Source: Bog-756 sp963845485 (lineage in GTDB: Bacteria > Actinomycetota > Acidimicrobiia > Acidimicrobiales > RAAP-2). Taken from it: 64,000 bases of DNA. Position numbers and translations under genes: made by a program. The notes beneath the pieces were generated by a model. The model saw nothing but the letters and a program-made list of their open reading frames with translations, searched no databases and was not told where the DNA came from. The stretch is from the NCBI GenBank assembly GCA_963845485.1, contig CAWJSI010000017.1, positions 124,001 to 188,000 on the forward strand, given 5' to 3'. Below, piece after piece: positions 27,953-36,701 of the stretch (position 1 is the stretch's first letter; each line of letters starts with the position of its first letter).

Positions 27953-29221
27953 TCACGAGGCCGACTCCTCCCAGCCGGCCAAGGGCGCGAACTGAGCGCC
28001 GCTGACAACAGGGACTTCGCCCGTGAGTCCACTCGACCGAAGCCGGAAGCTGACGTCGAGCGGAAGCCGAACACGACCTGTCGCCCGGCTGTTGTTGGCC
28101 ACTTCGAACTGAGTGACCTGATCCTTCCAGTCGTAGATGGCGGTGTCGGTGGCACTGCGAATACCCACACTGACGGAGTAGGTACCGTCGAGCAGCGGGA
28201 CCTCGGGAAAGAGGAACCGTACGATCCCCCCACCCGAGGGTATTTCCATGGCACACGCCGGGTCGTCCGGGTCTGAGGCAAATACGAGTTCGTTCCGGTC
28301 GTCGTGGATGGCGATCGTGGCCATGGCGTTGGGAACGGCAGCGAGGCTGTCGATGTCGGCGGTAACGGTGAGGGACTCGCCCGGGAACAGGTGGTTGCGA
28401 ACGCCACTGCCACCGTGCTCGGCCTGAACCGTGCCGATGGCGAAGACGTTCCCGGCAATGCCACCGGATTCGGAGCCTTCGAGAGTGCCCACGCCCAACA
28501 GATCGGCCAGATAGACCCTGATCCCCTCGCCCGACTCGTCCACCGTGATGACCTTGCCGTGGTTCATCACCATGACCCTCGAGCAGTTCTGACGAATGAC
28601 GTCGGTGCCGTGGCTCACCACCACGATGGTGCGACCCTCCCGCTGGAACTTCTTCACGTGGTCCAGGCACTTGCGCTGGAAGTTGGCATCACCCACAGCC
28701 AGGACCTCATCGACCAAAAGCACATCGGGTTCGACATTCACCGCCACGGCGAAACCCAGCCTCACGTACATTCCCGAGGAGTAGAACTTCACCTGGTTGT
28801 CGATGAAGTCCTCGAGTTCGGCGAAGGCCACGATGTCGTCGAATCGTTTCTCGATGTCGGCATGCGACAGTCCGAGGAGGGAGCCGTTGAGGAAGATGTT
28901 GTCCCGTCCGGACAGATCGGGCTGGAATCCCGCGCCCAGCTCCAACATGGCCGCCAGACTGCCACGGACCCGGATCTCGCCTGTCGTCGGCTTGAGGATC
29001 CCCGCGATGCACTTCAAGAGGGTGGACTTCCCACATCCGTTGCGGCCGAGGATGCCGAAGGTCTCACCTTGGTTGATATCGACGTTGACGTCGCTGAGTG
29101 CCCAGAAGGGCGTGAAGGGCATCTTCCCCCCGTGGATGACCCGTTCCTTCAGGGAAGTGTGCTTCTCGTTGTAGAGGCGGAACTGCTTGGAGATGTCCTT
29201 GACCTCGATGGCGACGCTCAC
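27953..29221 (-). CDS. polysaccharide ABC exporter ATPase with C-terminal substrate-binding domain (Wzt/TagH type)
   Basis: 422 residues. The ATPase half (1-245) has Walker A GRNGCGKST, the signature region YSSGMYVRLGFAVAV (degenerate signature typical of polysaccharide exporters), Walker B PDVLLVDEVLAVGD and an H-loop VSHG. The C-terminal ~165 residues are a beta-sandwich Wzt_C-like domain (FPGESLTVTADI, FPEVPLLDGTYSVSVGI), which in Wzt proteins binds the modified non-reducing end of the glycan. GTG start 3 bp after the permease stop. Such a domain implies that chain-end modification, perhaps by the methyltransferase upstream, controls export. Confidence 0.9.
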   Translation of the reverse strand: MSVAIEVKDISKQFRLYNEKHTSLKERVIHGGKMPFTPFWALSDVNVDINQGETFGILGRNGCGKSTLLKCIAGILKPTTGEIRVRGSLAAMLELGAGFQPDLSGRDNIFLNGSLLGLSHADIEKRFDDIVAFAELEDFIDNQVKFYSSGMYVRLGFAVAVNVEPDVLLVDEVLAVGDANFQRKCLDHVKKFQREGRTIVVVSHGTDVIRQNCSRVMVMNHGKVITVDESGEGIRVYLADLLGVGTLEGSESGGIAGNVFAIGTVQAEHGGSGVRNHLFPGESLTVTADIDSLAAVPNAMATIAIHDDRNELVFASDPDDPACAMEIPSGGGIVRFLFPEVPLLDGTYSVSVGIRSATDTAIYDWKDQVTQFEVANNSRATGRVRLPLDVSFRLRSSGLTGEVPVVSGAQFAPLAGWEESAS

Positions 29222-29224
29222 GTC

Positions 29225-30205
29225 TCAGAGCTCCTCGGCAAAGTTTCCCTCGAGCCGTCCAAAGACGATAAGGGCCAGCATGAAGAGTCCGACACTGACC
29301 GCCAAGACGATGCCCACCAGTCCTGCATAGGTGCCTATCCCCCACGTAGGAAGGACGTGGTACACCTTTCCCTGGTAGGTGTACTGCGTCCTCCCGTAGA
29401 TGGCTCGCTGGAAGGTCATGGCTATCGGGGTAATCGGGTTGATCAGGAAGACGTACTGGAGCCAGTTCAACGACGGATGGTTCTTCTGCCCTCCGGACAG
29501 GAAGATCTGGCCGTAGGTGTACACGATGGAGGTCGCCCAGAACCACGCCATCAACAGCACCTCGGTCAGATGCTGGGTGTCACGGAGGTAGACGTTTACC
29601 GCCGACAGGAAGATGGAAATAGCACTGGTGAACACCACCAGCGCCACGACGGCCAGCGGAAGCAGGGCAACGAAGGTGAAGTCCGGTGTGATTCCGAACA
29701 GTAAGAGCGCAGCCACCAGCACGACGGACTGGATGGCGAAGAGCACCATCGACACCCCTACTACAGAGAGGGCAAGCAGCTCCCGGGGGAAGGCCACCTT
29801 CTTCACGATGCCGGCCTTGCCCACCACCACCGAGGTCGCGGACATGGCGGCAACGTTGAACAGGTTCCAGACCAGAAGCCCAGCAAACAGCCAGATAGCG
29901 AAGTTTGGTTGGTGGTTCCTGGCGATGATCTTGAAGACCACGTAGTAGATGGTCAGCACCAGGGCCGGGTTGAGCATCGACCAGACGTAACCCAACACCG
30001 AGTCTTTGTACTTGACCTTGAGCTCGGTCCGGATGAGAAGCACCAACAGCTCGCGATTGCTCCACAGGTCCCTCAGCCGCTGTCCAAGTTGGACTTTCCC
30101 GTTGACGACGGTGATCTGGTCGTGACTCTGGCCAGGGACGAAACGGGTGCTTCCACCGATACGTAGAAACGCGCTCGGGCTCCGCAGCAGCGGGCTTCTC
30201 GACAC
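29225..30205 (-). CDS. polysaccharide ABC exporter permease (Wzm/TagG type)
   Basis: 326 residues, ABC-2 type. An amphipathic ~60-residue N terminus precedes LIRTELKVKYKDSVLGYVWSMLNPALVL, the conserved cytoplasmic entry motif of this family, and six membrane helices follow. It pairs with the ATPase 3 bp downstream to move a lipid-linked polysaccharide across the membrane. GTG start at 30205, 9 bp after the clpP stop, so it is in the same transcript as clpP. Internal ATGs further in would also keep the transport domain intact. Confidence 0.9.
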   Translation of the reverse strand: MSRSPLLRSPSAFLRIGGSTRFVPGQSHDQITVVNGKVQLGQRLRDLWSNRELLVLLIRTELKVKYKDSVLGYVWSMLNPALVLTIYYVVFKIIARNHQPNFAIWLFAGLLVWNLFNVAAMSATSVVVGKAGIVKKVAFPRELLALSVVGVSMVLFAIQSVVLVAALLLFGITPDFTFVALLPLAVVALVVFTSAISIFLSAVNVYLRDTQHLTEVLLMAWFWATSIVYTYGQIFLSGGQKNHPSLNWLQYVFLINPITPIAMTFQRAIYGRTQYTYQGKVYHVLPTWGIGTYAGLVGIVLAVSVGLFMLALIVFGRLEGNFAEEL

Positions 30206-30214
30206 CCAGGCTCA

Positions 30215-30816
30215 CTAGCTGGCAGCCCCCGCGCCGGCCGTCGGTACTTCCATGGCGTCCTTTTGGATCACCTCGTCAATGAACCCGTACTCTCGTGCCT
30301 CGTCGGCGGTGAACCAGCGATCTCGGTCGGAGTCGGCTTCAATCCGCTCCACGGGCTGTCCGGTATGAAAGGCGATCCGCTCGGCCATCATCCGCTTCAG
30401 GTACATGATCTGCTCGGCCTGAATGGCGATGTCGGAAGCCTGTCCCTGCATGCCGCCCGAGGGCTGGTGCATCAGGATCCGACTATGGGGAAGGGCGAAC
30501 CGCTTTCCCGGCGTTCCCGCGCACAGAGCAGGAACTGGCCCATCGAGGCGGCCAGACCAACGCAGATGGTGCGCACATCGCATCGCACGTACTGCATGGT
30601 GTCGTAAATGGCCAGGCCATCGGTGACCGAACCACCCGGTGAGTTGATGTAGACCGAGATGTCGCGCTCCTGGTTCTCCGCCTCCAACAGGATCAGCTGC
30701 GAACAGACCAGGTTGGCGGTGTTCTGATCGATGGCGGAGCCGATGAAGACGATGCGCTCCTTCAGAAGGCGTTGAAAGATGTCCGAGCCCGGACCGACAT
30801 CGGCCGTTGACTTCAT
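30215..30816 (-). pseudogene. clpP: ATP-dependent Clp protease proteolytic subunit, interrupted by a 2-base frameshift
   Basis: Two frames make one ClpP. The first runs from ATG 30816 through YINSPGGSVTDGLAIYDTMQ and the catalytic serine loop VGLAASMGQFLLCA. The second continues with GTPGKRFALPHSRILMHQPSGG (catalytic His) and DSDRDRWFTADEAREYGFIDEVI (catalytic Asp). The switch is at 30519-30522, where a GCGC reads as a duplicated CG. Removing two bases gives an intact 199-residue ClpP, the normal length. As read, the product would stop ~20 residues past the break and lack His and Asp. Neighbouring genes carry similar small indels, so sequence error is more likely than loss. It abuts the Wzm-like permease gene (9 bp). 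Confidence 0.85.
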
Positions 30817-31008
30817 CTCGGTCGTCGATCCCAGTAAGACGGGAGTGCTGGCAGGCGCGAAAAGCTGACGGGATGTCGTCCATGGGGCCAGAGCCTAGTG
30901 GCTAGGGCCTTGCTGCGGACGCAGGGTAGAACAGTCGACGGGGGTCACTCGGAGCGGGCATTTCTCGATCCGTTCGAATCCCAAAACCCCACCGTACGGG
31001 GGTGCCCA

Positions 31009-32257
31009 TCAGCTGTGGCGGACGTAGTCGCGCCCGGCATCTGGTTGGACCAGGCGTTTCAGCCGGGTGGGCCGATGACGGCCCCGAGCGACGGCTCCAG
31101 CCAGGAACTCTGTGTACCGGTCGATGATCGACGGCCACCGGTAATAGCGCTCGGTGTACGACCGCCCGGCCTGACCCAGCCTCTGTCGGAGCCCCTCGTC
31201 GGAGACGAGGCGCTCCACGGTGACCTCGAAGGATCGGAAGGACTCGAACCACAGGCCACCACCCGAGCGCTCGCAGTGCTCCATCGTGGCTGCGCACGAC
31301 GCATTCACCAGCACCGGAACCTCGAGGGACCAGGCCTCCAAGAGGACGAGGGAAAAGGACTCGTAGGCCGACGGGTTCACCATCGACCTCGGCCCCGGCG
31401 AGGATGTCCCACTTGTCTGCCTCCGAGACCGTGCCGGTGACCACCATGTCGGGATGGTCGGGTGCCTTGTCCGAGACCGGCCCGACGAGGGCCAGGGCCA
31501 GGGGGCCGGGGTGACGCTCCTTGTACTCCGCGAAGTAGGTCGGCCAACATCCCGCAGCCCTTGTGCTCGTCGACCCGGCCGAGGTAGCAGAGGTAGGGCC
31601 GGTCCCCGAGCCCGAGGATCTCCCCACCCCGTCGTCCGGCCCCGGCCGGATCATTGACCCCGAGGCCGAGCACGATCTGGGGCGGGCGCCGTTGCCGAAG
31701 GCGTACTCCATCAGGTCCCGTTCCGCCTGGGTGTGGTACACGAAACCGTCCACGTGGCGAAAGGTCTGGCGGAAGGCGGAGAGATAGAGGGCGGGCTCGT
31801 CGTGGGCGGCCGGATGGAGCACCGTTGGAGCCGGTGAGACGGCAATCCCGTCCACGGTGGTGGCAAAGAGGTAGGGATAGCAGGCCACCACATCGGCATC
31901 CGTGGTGGACACCGCATCCACCAGTCCCGGGCACATGGGGCCGTTCAGCGCCACCCACCTTCGGGCCTCCGCCAACCCGACGGCCGAAGGGGCCAGACGG
32001 ATCTTGGCGTCGAGGTCGAAGTACTCAACATGGCGCTGGGCGGCGGTGGGAAATCGGTGCACGGTGACACCGTTCACGGTGGAGGTCCCCGCCGGCTCGG
32101 TGTTCTCCCAGGTGAGGTGATCCATGGCGCAGCTCGTAAGCACCTCGACCTGCCATCCCGGTCGTTGGCAGAGACGCTCGGCCAGCATGCGGGCCGCCGC
32201 CTCGGCCCCGCCGATGACCTCGGTCCCATAACGGGGCGTGACGAAGGCCAGTTTCAT
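31009..32257 (-). pseudogene. GT4-family glycosyltransferase, three single-base frameshifts
   Basis: Starts with MKLAFVTPRYGTEVIGGAE (GT-B N terminus) at ATG 32257. The protein continues in three frames: a missing base in a C run near 31684, an extra base near 31545 and an extra G near 31386. Joined, it reads ...YAFGNGA-PQIVLGLGVND...YLCYLGRVDEHKGC...YFAEYKERHPGP...MVNPSAYESFSLVLLEAW (ending EVPVLVNASCA), which holds the donor-site E-x7-E. Corrected length is about 416 residues. It belongs to the polysaccharide locus, upstream of clpP. Indels sit in homopolymers or single G/C, more like consensus error than decay. Confidence 0.78.
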
Positions 32258-32316
32258 CTCGGGCACCGCCCACTCGCATCGACGCCGCGACCCAATTGGA
32301 CCGCAGCCGGGTGACC

Positions 32317-33455
32317 TCACCGTGCGCGGGCAGCGACCAGCAGGTACTCGCCCGGCCCGAGCAGGGCTTGGTTCACCGCATCGATGGCGGCATTGAGCCA
32401 GTCGGCCTCGGGGTTGGCCGGCGCCACGTGGTCGAACCGGCTGTCCTCGCCCCCGAATTTGCAAGCCGGGCCACCTCGAACCCGTGGTCGGCGAGGAGAT
32501 GGCTCCAGGTCTCGGCATGGAGGGGGCGTCCGGGGGCGAGATCGCTGAGGAGGTGGGAGGACGGGCTCCAGCCACGACTCCGGGGTCGGCCGAATGGATG
32601 ACCAGCACCCCGTCGACTGCCAGCCGGGAAGCGGCCAGGCTCACCAGGCGGTCCCGCTGGTTGGGGTGAAGCCACTGGATCGAACCGGTGAGCACCAGGC
32701 CGGACAGGGCTTCGTCGGCCACCACCTCCAGGTGGCCGACGATCGACTCGGCACCGGACATCGAGGCCCCGGTCGACGACGGCCTCGATCACGGCACCAG
32801 CCGGGTCGACGCCATAGGCATCGACCCCGGCGCCGACCAGGAGCGTCCAGCAGGGTCCCGTTCCCGCAGTCGGCGTGGAGGACCCGGCCCTCGACCCCGG
32901 ATGAGCGCCGCAACGGCATCGGCTTCGCCCACCAGGCCGCCCCGGGATCGGAACTGGGCACAGCCGAAGGGGGCAGCGGAGGGTGCGTTGCGCCTCGACG
33001 GCCGCCTCCAGGTCCTCTACGTGGTCGACCACGACGTGGAACATCCGAGCTACCGGCCAGGCGAACTTCACGATCTGGTGGACGATGAAGCCGATGTACC
33101 AACCCATCGACTTGCGGATGAGCCGCTTGACGTACGTGCCGATCAGCTTCTGGGATGCCACCGGGACGGCGATGTCGACATAGGCCGAACGGTCGACGAG
33201 GGACAGCGTCTCCCGGAGCCGTGCCTTGCCGTGCAGCCCGACCGGTGAGAACTCGAGGAACAGCTCGTCGAGTTCCTGTTCAAGGCCGGCAGGAAGATCG
33301 CCGGATACGCGACGCCGGTTGACCTCGGCGTCGATCTCGGCCATAACCTGGGTCAGGTAACGGACTCGGCCGGCTGGATCGGCCGGATCGGTGTCGGTTG
33401 ACGGCGTAGGCCCGCCGGGAACCACCGAGGGCGTTGACGAATGCGCTGGTGGCAC
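32317..33455 (-). pseudogene. SAM-dependent methyltransferase of the polysaccharide locus, about five frameshifts
   Basis: From GTG 33455 the first ~155 residues are one frame (MAEIDAEVNRRRV, FLEFSPVGLHGKARLRE, GFIVHQIVKFAW). The methyltransferase core is then scattered over three frames: GRVLHADCGNGTLLD (SAM motif I), GVDAYGVDPAG (motif II acid), EALSGLVLTGSIQWL, RPLHAETWSHLLADHGFEVARL and a last segment FDHVAPANPEADWLNAAID. The stop is at 32317. Frame changes fall near 32970, 32855, 32765, 32545 and 32465. Corrected length is about 379 residues. The N-terminal membrane-proximal helix pair is seen in glycan-modifying methyltransferases, so chain-end methylation is plausible. Confidence 0.72.
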
Positions 33456-33553
33456 CTCGCGACTATAGCCAGGAGGCAACCGGATCCCGGTGACCGTCGG
33501 CCGCGCCGGCCCTGACCGTTCAGGCCCGGTCCGGTCGATAGGCTGCAGTAGCC

Positions 33554-33635
33554 GCGGGCGTGGCGGAATTGGCAGACGCGCCGGGTTTAGGTCCCGGTCC
33601 CCTCGGGGATGGAGGTTCGAGTCCTCTCGCCCGCA
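33554..33635 (+). tRNA. tRNA-Leu (anticodon TAG)
   Basis: 82 bases fold as a class II tRNA. The acceptor stem GCGGGCG pairs with CGCCCGC; the anticodon stem CCGGG/CCCGG encloses TTTAGGT with anticodon TAG at 33588-33590. The variable arm is TCCCCTCGGGGAT-like and the T arm contains GGTTCGAGTCC. The discriminator base is A; CCA is not encoded. Its 3' end is the left half of the 16-bp direct repeat described nearby, the usual target of tRNA-integrating elements. Confidence 0.95.
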
Positions 33636-33639
33636 CGCT
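33624..33639 (+). repeat. 16-bp direct repeat, left copy (tRNA 3' end; attachment-site-like)
   Basis: CTCTCGCCCGCACGCT covers the last 12 bases of tRNA-Leu plus four beyond. An exact second copy is at 36613-36628, on the far side of the nested insertion sequences. This is the arrangement left by an integrase that uses a tRNA 3' end. No integrase gene remains between the copies. Confidence 0.65.
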
Positions 33640-33688
33640 GTTCTGTCCCATGACATCGCGGACAGACGAACCCACGAAGGGTAGATGA

Positions 33689-34243
33689 TCAGGGACTGGT
33701 GCCCAGGCGCTGGTAGTCCCTCGTGGGATCCAAAGTGAGGTGCCGGAGCAACTCGCCCTCCTCGCTCAGCACCCGGATGTCGAGGTCACAGACCAGAATG
33801 ATGATCCGGCGTCCGGTATGGGCCCGGCCGACGCCCACGTGGTGGAGCTTCGTGCCGTGGCGAAGGGTGAAGACCCCGGTCGTATCGACCTTGTCGTGGC
33901 GGACCCGGGTGTGGGGGGTCATCGGGTACTTGTCAGGGTCCGGGGCGTCTTTTTCGAGTGCCTCGTAGGCCTTCTTCGGCGGGACCATGCCCCGAGCCGA
34001 GTGCGGCCGTTCCTCGTTGTAGTAGCGGACGAAGAAGTCGACCTGGCCCTGGAGCTCGGCGATGGAGGTGGCGAGGTCTCGTTTGCGCAGCCAGCGCTTG
34101 AGCGTCTTGTGGAAACGCTCGATCTTGCCTTGGGTCTGGGGATGGTAGGGCTTGCCGTGCTTGATGCCGATGCCCAAGGTGGTGAGTTCGGTCTCGAAGC
34201 CGCAGCGTCCGTTGCGGAACTGAGCGGTGAAGATTCCGCCATT
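33689..34243 (-). pseudogene. IS481 transposase, C-terminal fragment
   Basis: Contains the second half of the DDE integrase core and C-terminal tail. From the IS110 junction it reads NGGIFTAQFRNGRCGFETELTTLG, then KHGKPYHPQTQGKIERFHKTLKR with the catalytic glutamate in GKIERF, and NEERPHSARGMVPPKKAY. It has no start of its own; it is the continuation of the fragment at 35930-36544 and ends just inside the left inverted repeat. Confidence 0.85.
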
Positions 34244-34259
34244 GAGTTCTTAAGCGATG

Positions 34260-35654
34260 TCAAGCACTCAAGTGCATTCGATCTCTAGTCTTGAGCTCGG
34301 ACGGGCCGGTCGACGGAGCGCTGAGCGACTCCTTATTTCGCCGGCTCGTCCACTCTGTCGGCTTCGTCGTGCGGCGCACGGCACGAAGCTCCGGGCGGAC
34401 CGTGTAGCGCTCAGCAACGATCTTGCGGCCTTCGTCTGGTGTGAGCACCGTGCCGTCGAGGTCACGTATGACGTAATGCTCGCCAGCTCGCCAACATGAC
34501 ACAATCCGGCCAAGGAGCGCCGGGGCGATATGGCAGAGTGCGGAGTTGTGGTGCTTGCCCGCCTCGGTCATGAGCCGGTGGTAGCGCCGGGCGAGCGTCG
34601 GATCGATCCTCCGGGCGATGTCGGCCGACGTGAAAAGGGCTTCGCGGAATAGCGCATCACCGGATTTGGTCGGGCCGCCGTGACTGCCGTTGCGTCCCGA
34701 AGCGTCGAGCGACGGCACAAGTCCATAGAACGATCGGGCCCCGGAAAGAGACCGGAATCTCAGCGGGTCGCCAATTCGTCCGAGGATCTGCGCAGCATTG
34801 ATCGAGCCCACCCCAGGGACCGAACGCAGGATGTCATCTGGGTCGAGAGCACGGCGCATCACATCGATCCGCTGCTCAAGCTCTTTGATCTCGGCTGTCA
34901 CGGTAAGGGCAAGGCGCGCCTCCACCGCCAAATCGTCAGCCAGCTCGCCGTAGTCGAGCTCGTCGCCCCAGAGCACGAAGGTGTCTGCGGCAGCGGCGAG
35001 GAGTGCCTCAGCGTGCTCGGTGTTCCACCTCCCGTGCGAGTGGCGGTGAAGGAATCGGGCGAGTCGGGCCTTGCCGAGCCTCCTGACCAGGTGCGGGTCG
35101 GCATAACCAGCCGCCAGGAATCGCAAGGGAGTGATGTGGGCAAGTTTGCCGTCCATCGCCGAATACCACTGAGGACCGAGTATCTCGAGGAGCGAGTCGA
35201 TGCGGGCCACGCTCGTAGAACGCCGTTTCACGAGACTCGAACGCAGTCTTGTTGCTCGCCGAAGGGGTTCCGACGGTCCGAGATGCTCGAGGGAATAGAG
35301 ACCTTCTGGGTGCAAGAGTGGCAGCGTGGCCAGCAGCTTTGAGGCCAGCCGGTCGGACTTTGTGTGCTTGGAGTAGTAGTCCCGGAGATCCGCAGACTGC
35401 TCGGACGGCACCATCACGACCACGGCACCCTTGCGGCGGAACCACGTGGCGAGCGGGACCCAGGCGTTGCGCGTCGGTTCGATCACCACGGTGATCTCCG
35501 CATCAGTGGGCAGAAAGCCCCACAGCGCTTCGAGCTCGTCCGGATCGGTGCGAAAACGCTTTCCGCTCCAGATGAACCTGCCGGTTTCGTCGGCCAAGCT
35601 CGCCTGATGGGGCGTCCTGCATGCGATATCGATTCCCAATCGAAGTTTCTGCAC
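34260..35654 (-). CDS. IS110-family DEDD recombinase
   Basis: 464 residues. The N-terminal RuvC-like DEDD domain has the first Asp in LGIDIACRTPHQA, Glu in VVIEPTRNAW and the basic/acidic helix HTKSDRLASKLLA. A coiled-coil middle section follows, then the C-terminal Tnp_20 domain with RSVPGVGSINAAQIL, FRSLSGARSFYGLVPS and the region of the catalytic serine, GGPTKSGDALFREAL. GTG 35654 has a strong AAGGAGG five bases upstream. IS110 recombinases use a structured bridge RNA to pair target and donor DNA. The gene appears intact. Confidence 0.9.
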   Translation of the reverse strand: MQKLRLGIDIACRTPHQASLADETGRFIWSGKRFRTDPDELEALWGFLPTDAEITVVIEPTRNAWVPLATWFRRKGAVVVMVPSEQSADLRDYYSKHTKSDRLASKLLATLPLLHPEGLYSLEHLGPSEPLRRATRLRSSLVKRRSTSVARIDSLLEILGPQWYSAMDGKLAHITPLRFLAAGYADPHLVRRLGKARLARFLHRHSHGRWNTEHAEALLAAAADTFVLWGDELDYGELADDLAVEARLALTVTAEIKELEQRIDVMRRALDPDDILRSVPGVGSINAAQILGRIGDPLRFRSLSGARSFYGLVPSLDASGRNGSHGGPTKSGDALFREALFTSADIARRIDPTLARRYHRLMTEAGKHHNSALCHIAPALLGRIVSCWRAGEHYVIRDLDGTVLTPDEGRKIVAERYTVRPELRAVRRTTKPTEWTSRRNKESLSAPSTGPSELKTRDRMHLSA

Positions 35655-35928
35655 ACTTTCCTCCTTGTCGTTGTCGAAGACCGACGTGAAGCACCGAGGG
35701 GAGGGTCGTGCCGGACATTCACCAATAGGGATCCGGCATTGCCGGTCACCGAGTTCTCAACAGGACGTTCCCGCCCGGTGGTGCTCCCGCTCGGCCCCGT
35801 GACCAACAGGTAAGGAGTCGCATGACGCTCCGATCGGAACTCAGCGGTGACGAGCGGGCACCGGTCACCTCAAAGCCTCACCGCTCCGGCCGGAAGAAGC
35901 GAGGATTCGAGGACGGACTCAGCTTGAA
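35655..35928 (-). ncRNA. candidate IS110 bridge RNA region (left-end non-coding)
   Basis: Read on the minus strand. TTGAGAACTC (35760-35751) matches the element's own right end TTAAGAACTC (34253-34244) at 9 of 10 bases, as a left donor guide would. Further 3', TGAATG (35721-35716) is complementary to CATTCA at the left terminus, as a right donor guide would be. Between them CCGGC-AAT-GCCGG (35745-35733) forms a hairpin. The order guide-hairpin-guide fits a donor-binding loop. A target-loop candidate, GGTGACCGG (35868-35860), shares TGACCG with the left target flank TTGACCGA, but GGTGACCGG also occurs at 35750-35742, so this part is weak. Exact RNA ends are unknown. Confidence 0.5.
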
Positions 35929-35929
35929 T

Positions 35930-36544
35930 GTCGGTCAACATCGAGGCAGGAAACCCCCAGGTGGACGTGGCTTGATAGAAGGCGGCGACCACATCGGCCG
36001 CCGTGGCCACCGGCACCACCACGGCGGCCACCACCATGCGGGAGTAGTCATCGACGAAGTCGAGGATCTCCACCTTGCATCCCTCCTCGGTCCCGTCGTC
36101 GATCACCCAGTGGGTCATGTCGGCCTGCCAGGTCTCGTTCGGAAGGGATGCCTCGAACCGGGTCCACGAGGTCCGTGGGCGCTTCTGGGGCCGCGGGGTG
36201 ACGAATCCCCTCCGGACCAGTACTCGGTGGATGGTGGAGCGTCCGGGGGCCTTCCCGTGGCGCTGGCGAAGGTGGTACTGGATCGTCAGTGGACCGGCGT
36301 CCAGGCCCTCCTCGTCGAGATGCTTGCGCATGGTCACGATCTCGTTCTCGAGATCGATCGGTGTCTGGGTGGGCCGGCGATGTGGGGCCGTCGTCAGCGG
36401 AACCAGCGCCTCGTAGCCACCGGAACTGAATCTGGCCACCTGCTTGCCCACCCACGATTTCGACATCCCGATTGACGAAGCCACCGACCGGAGCGACTGA
36501 CCCTCCACCAGCACGGCATCGACTGCATAACGAGCACGATCCAT
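35930..36544 (-). pseudogene. IS481 transposase, N-terminal fragment
   Basis: Carries the helix-turn-helix (GQSLRSVASSIGMSKSWVGK) and the first DDE aspartate (WQADMTHWVID), then LDFVDDYSRM, up to MLTD, where the second catalytic Asp is the last native residue before the IS110 junction. ATG 36544 has AGGTGG upstream; an earlier in-frame ATG at 36577 lies inside the inverted repeat. The open frame runs ~20 unrelated residues into the IS110 end. Confidence 0.85.
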
Positions 36545-36612
36545 GGACACCACCTGAGTAGGTGTCCACGATGTCATGGGACATGCTGTCCACTAACTCA
36601 TGGAACCAGACA

Positions 36613-36628
36613 CTCTCGCCCGCACGCT
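36613..36628 (+). repeat. 16-bp direct repeat, right copy
   Basis: Exact copy of CTCTCGCCCGCACGCT from the tRNA-Leu 3' end. It is 29 bp outside the right end of the IS481 element and 73 bp before the nitroreductase-like gene. Flanking bases differ from those at the tRNA, so the match is limited to these 16 positions. Confidence 0.65.
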
Positions 36629-36701
36629 TGGTTCGTCGCCTCGTGGGCCGCGGCCACCCGGCCGGGTGGCGACGACGGGGTGGTGGGTGTTAGCTGGTGG
36701 C

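Larger units (their letters stand above)
34245..35928 (-). mobile_element. IS110-type insertion sequence with a 274-nt non-coding left end
   Basis: Boundaries come from the interrupted IS481 gene: the target TTGACCGACAATGGCGGA is split, with the dinucleotide CA (TG on plus) at both junctions (34243-34244 and 35929-35930). There are no long terminal inverted repeats, as expected of IS110. The transposase stop lies 15 bases from the right end, while 274 bases precede its start. That is the layout of the IS110 group in which the non-coding left end encodes the bridge RNA. Confidence 0.82.
33644..36583 (-). mobile_element. IS481-type insertion sequence, split by an IS110-type element
   Basis: Imperfect terminal inverted repeats bound it: 33644-33664 and 36563-36583 (TGTCCCATGACATCG then C/T GGACA, one mismatch in 21). 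Without the inner element it is about 1.25 kb, normal for IS481. The transposase is cut in two at the codon after its second catalytic aspartate, so this copy is dead. No clear target duplication flanks it. It lies within the 16-bp tRNA-derived repeats. Confidence 0.82.

Noticed and set aside
26848..28464. 538-residue version of the glycosyltransferase
   Set aside because: The first 173 codons overlap the ATPase gene out of frame and show no conserved sequence; GTG 27945 fits the operon.
30500..30540. Programmed frameshift in clpP
   Set aside because: No slippery heptamer is visible, and neighbouring genes carry similar indels, so an error is simpler.
30902..32761. A single 619-residue protein in this frame
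   Set aside because: It joins part of the methyltransferase, part of the glycosyltransferase and an unrelated tail; a result of the frameshifts.
33636..33643. Target-site duplication of the IS481 element
   Set aside because: Left flank GCTGTTC and right flank TGCTGTCC are similar but not equal or in register.
35742..35868. Firm assignment of an IS110 target-binding loop
   Set aside because: GGTGACCGG occurs twice, and no good complement of the right target flank ATGGCGG was found; only the donor guides are convincing by eye.
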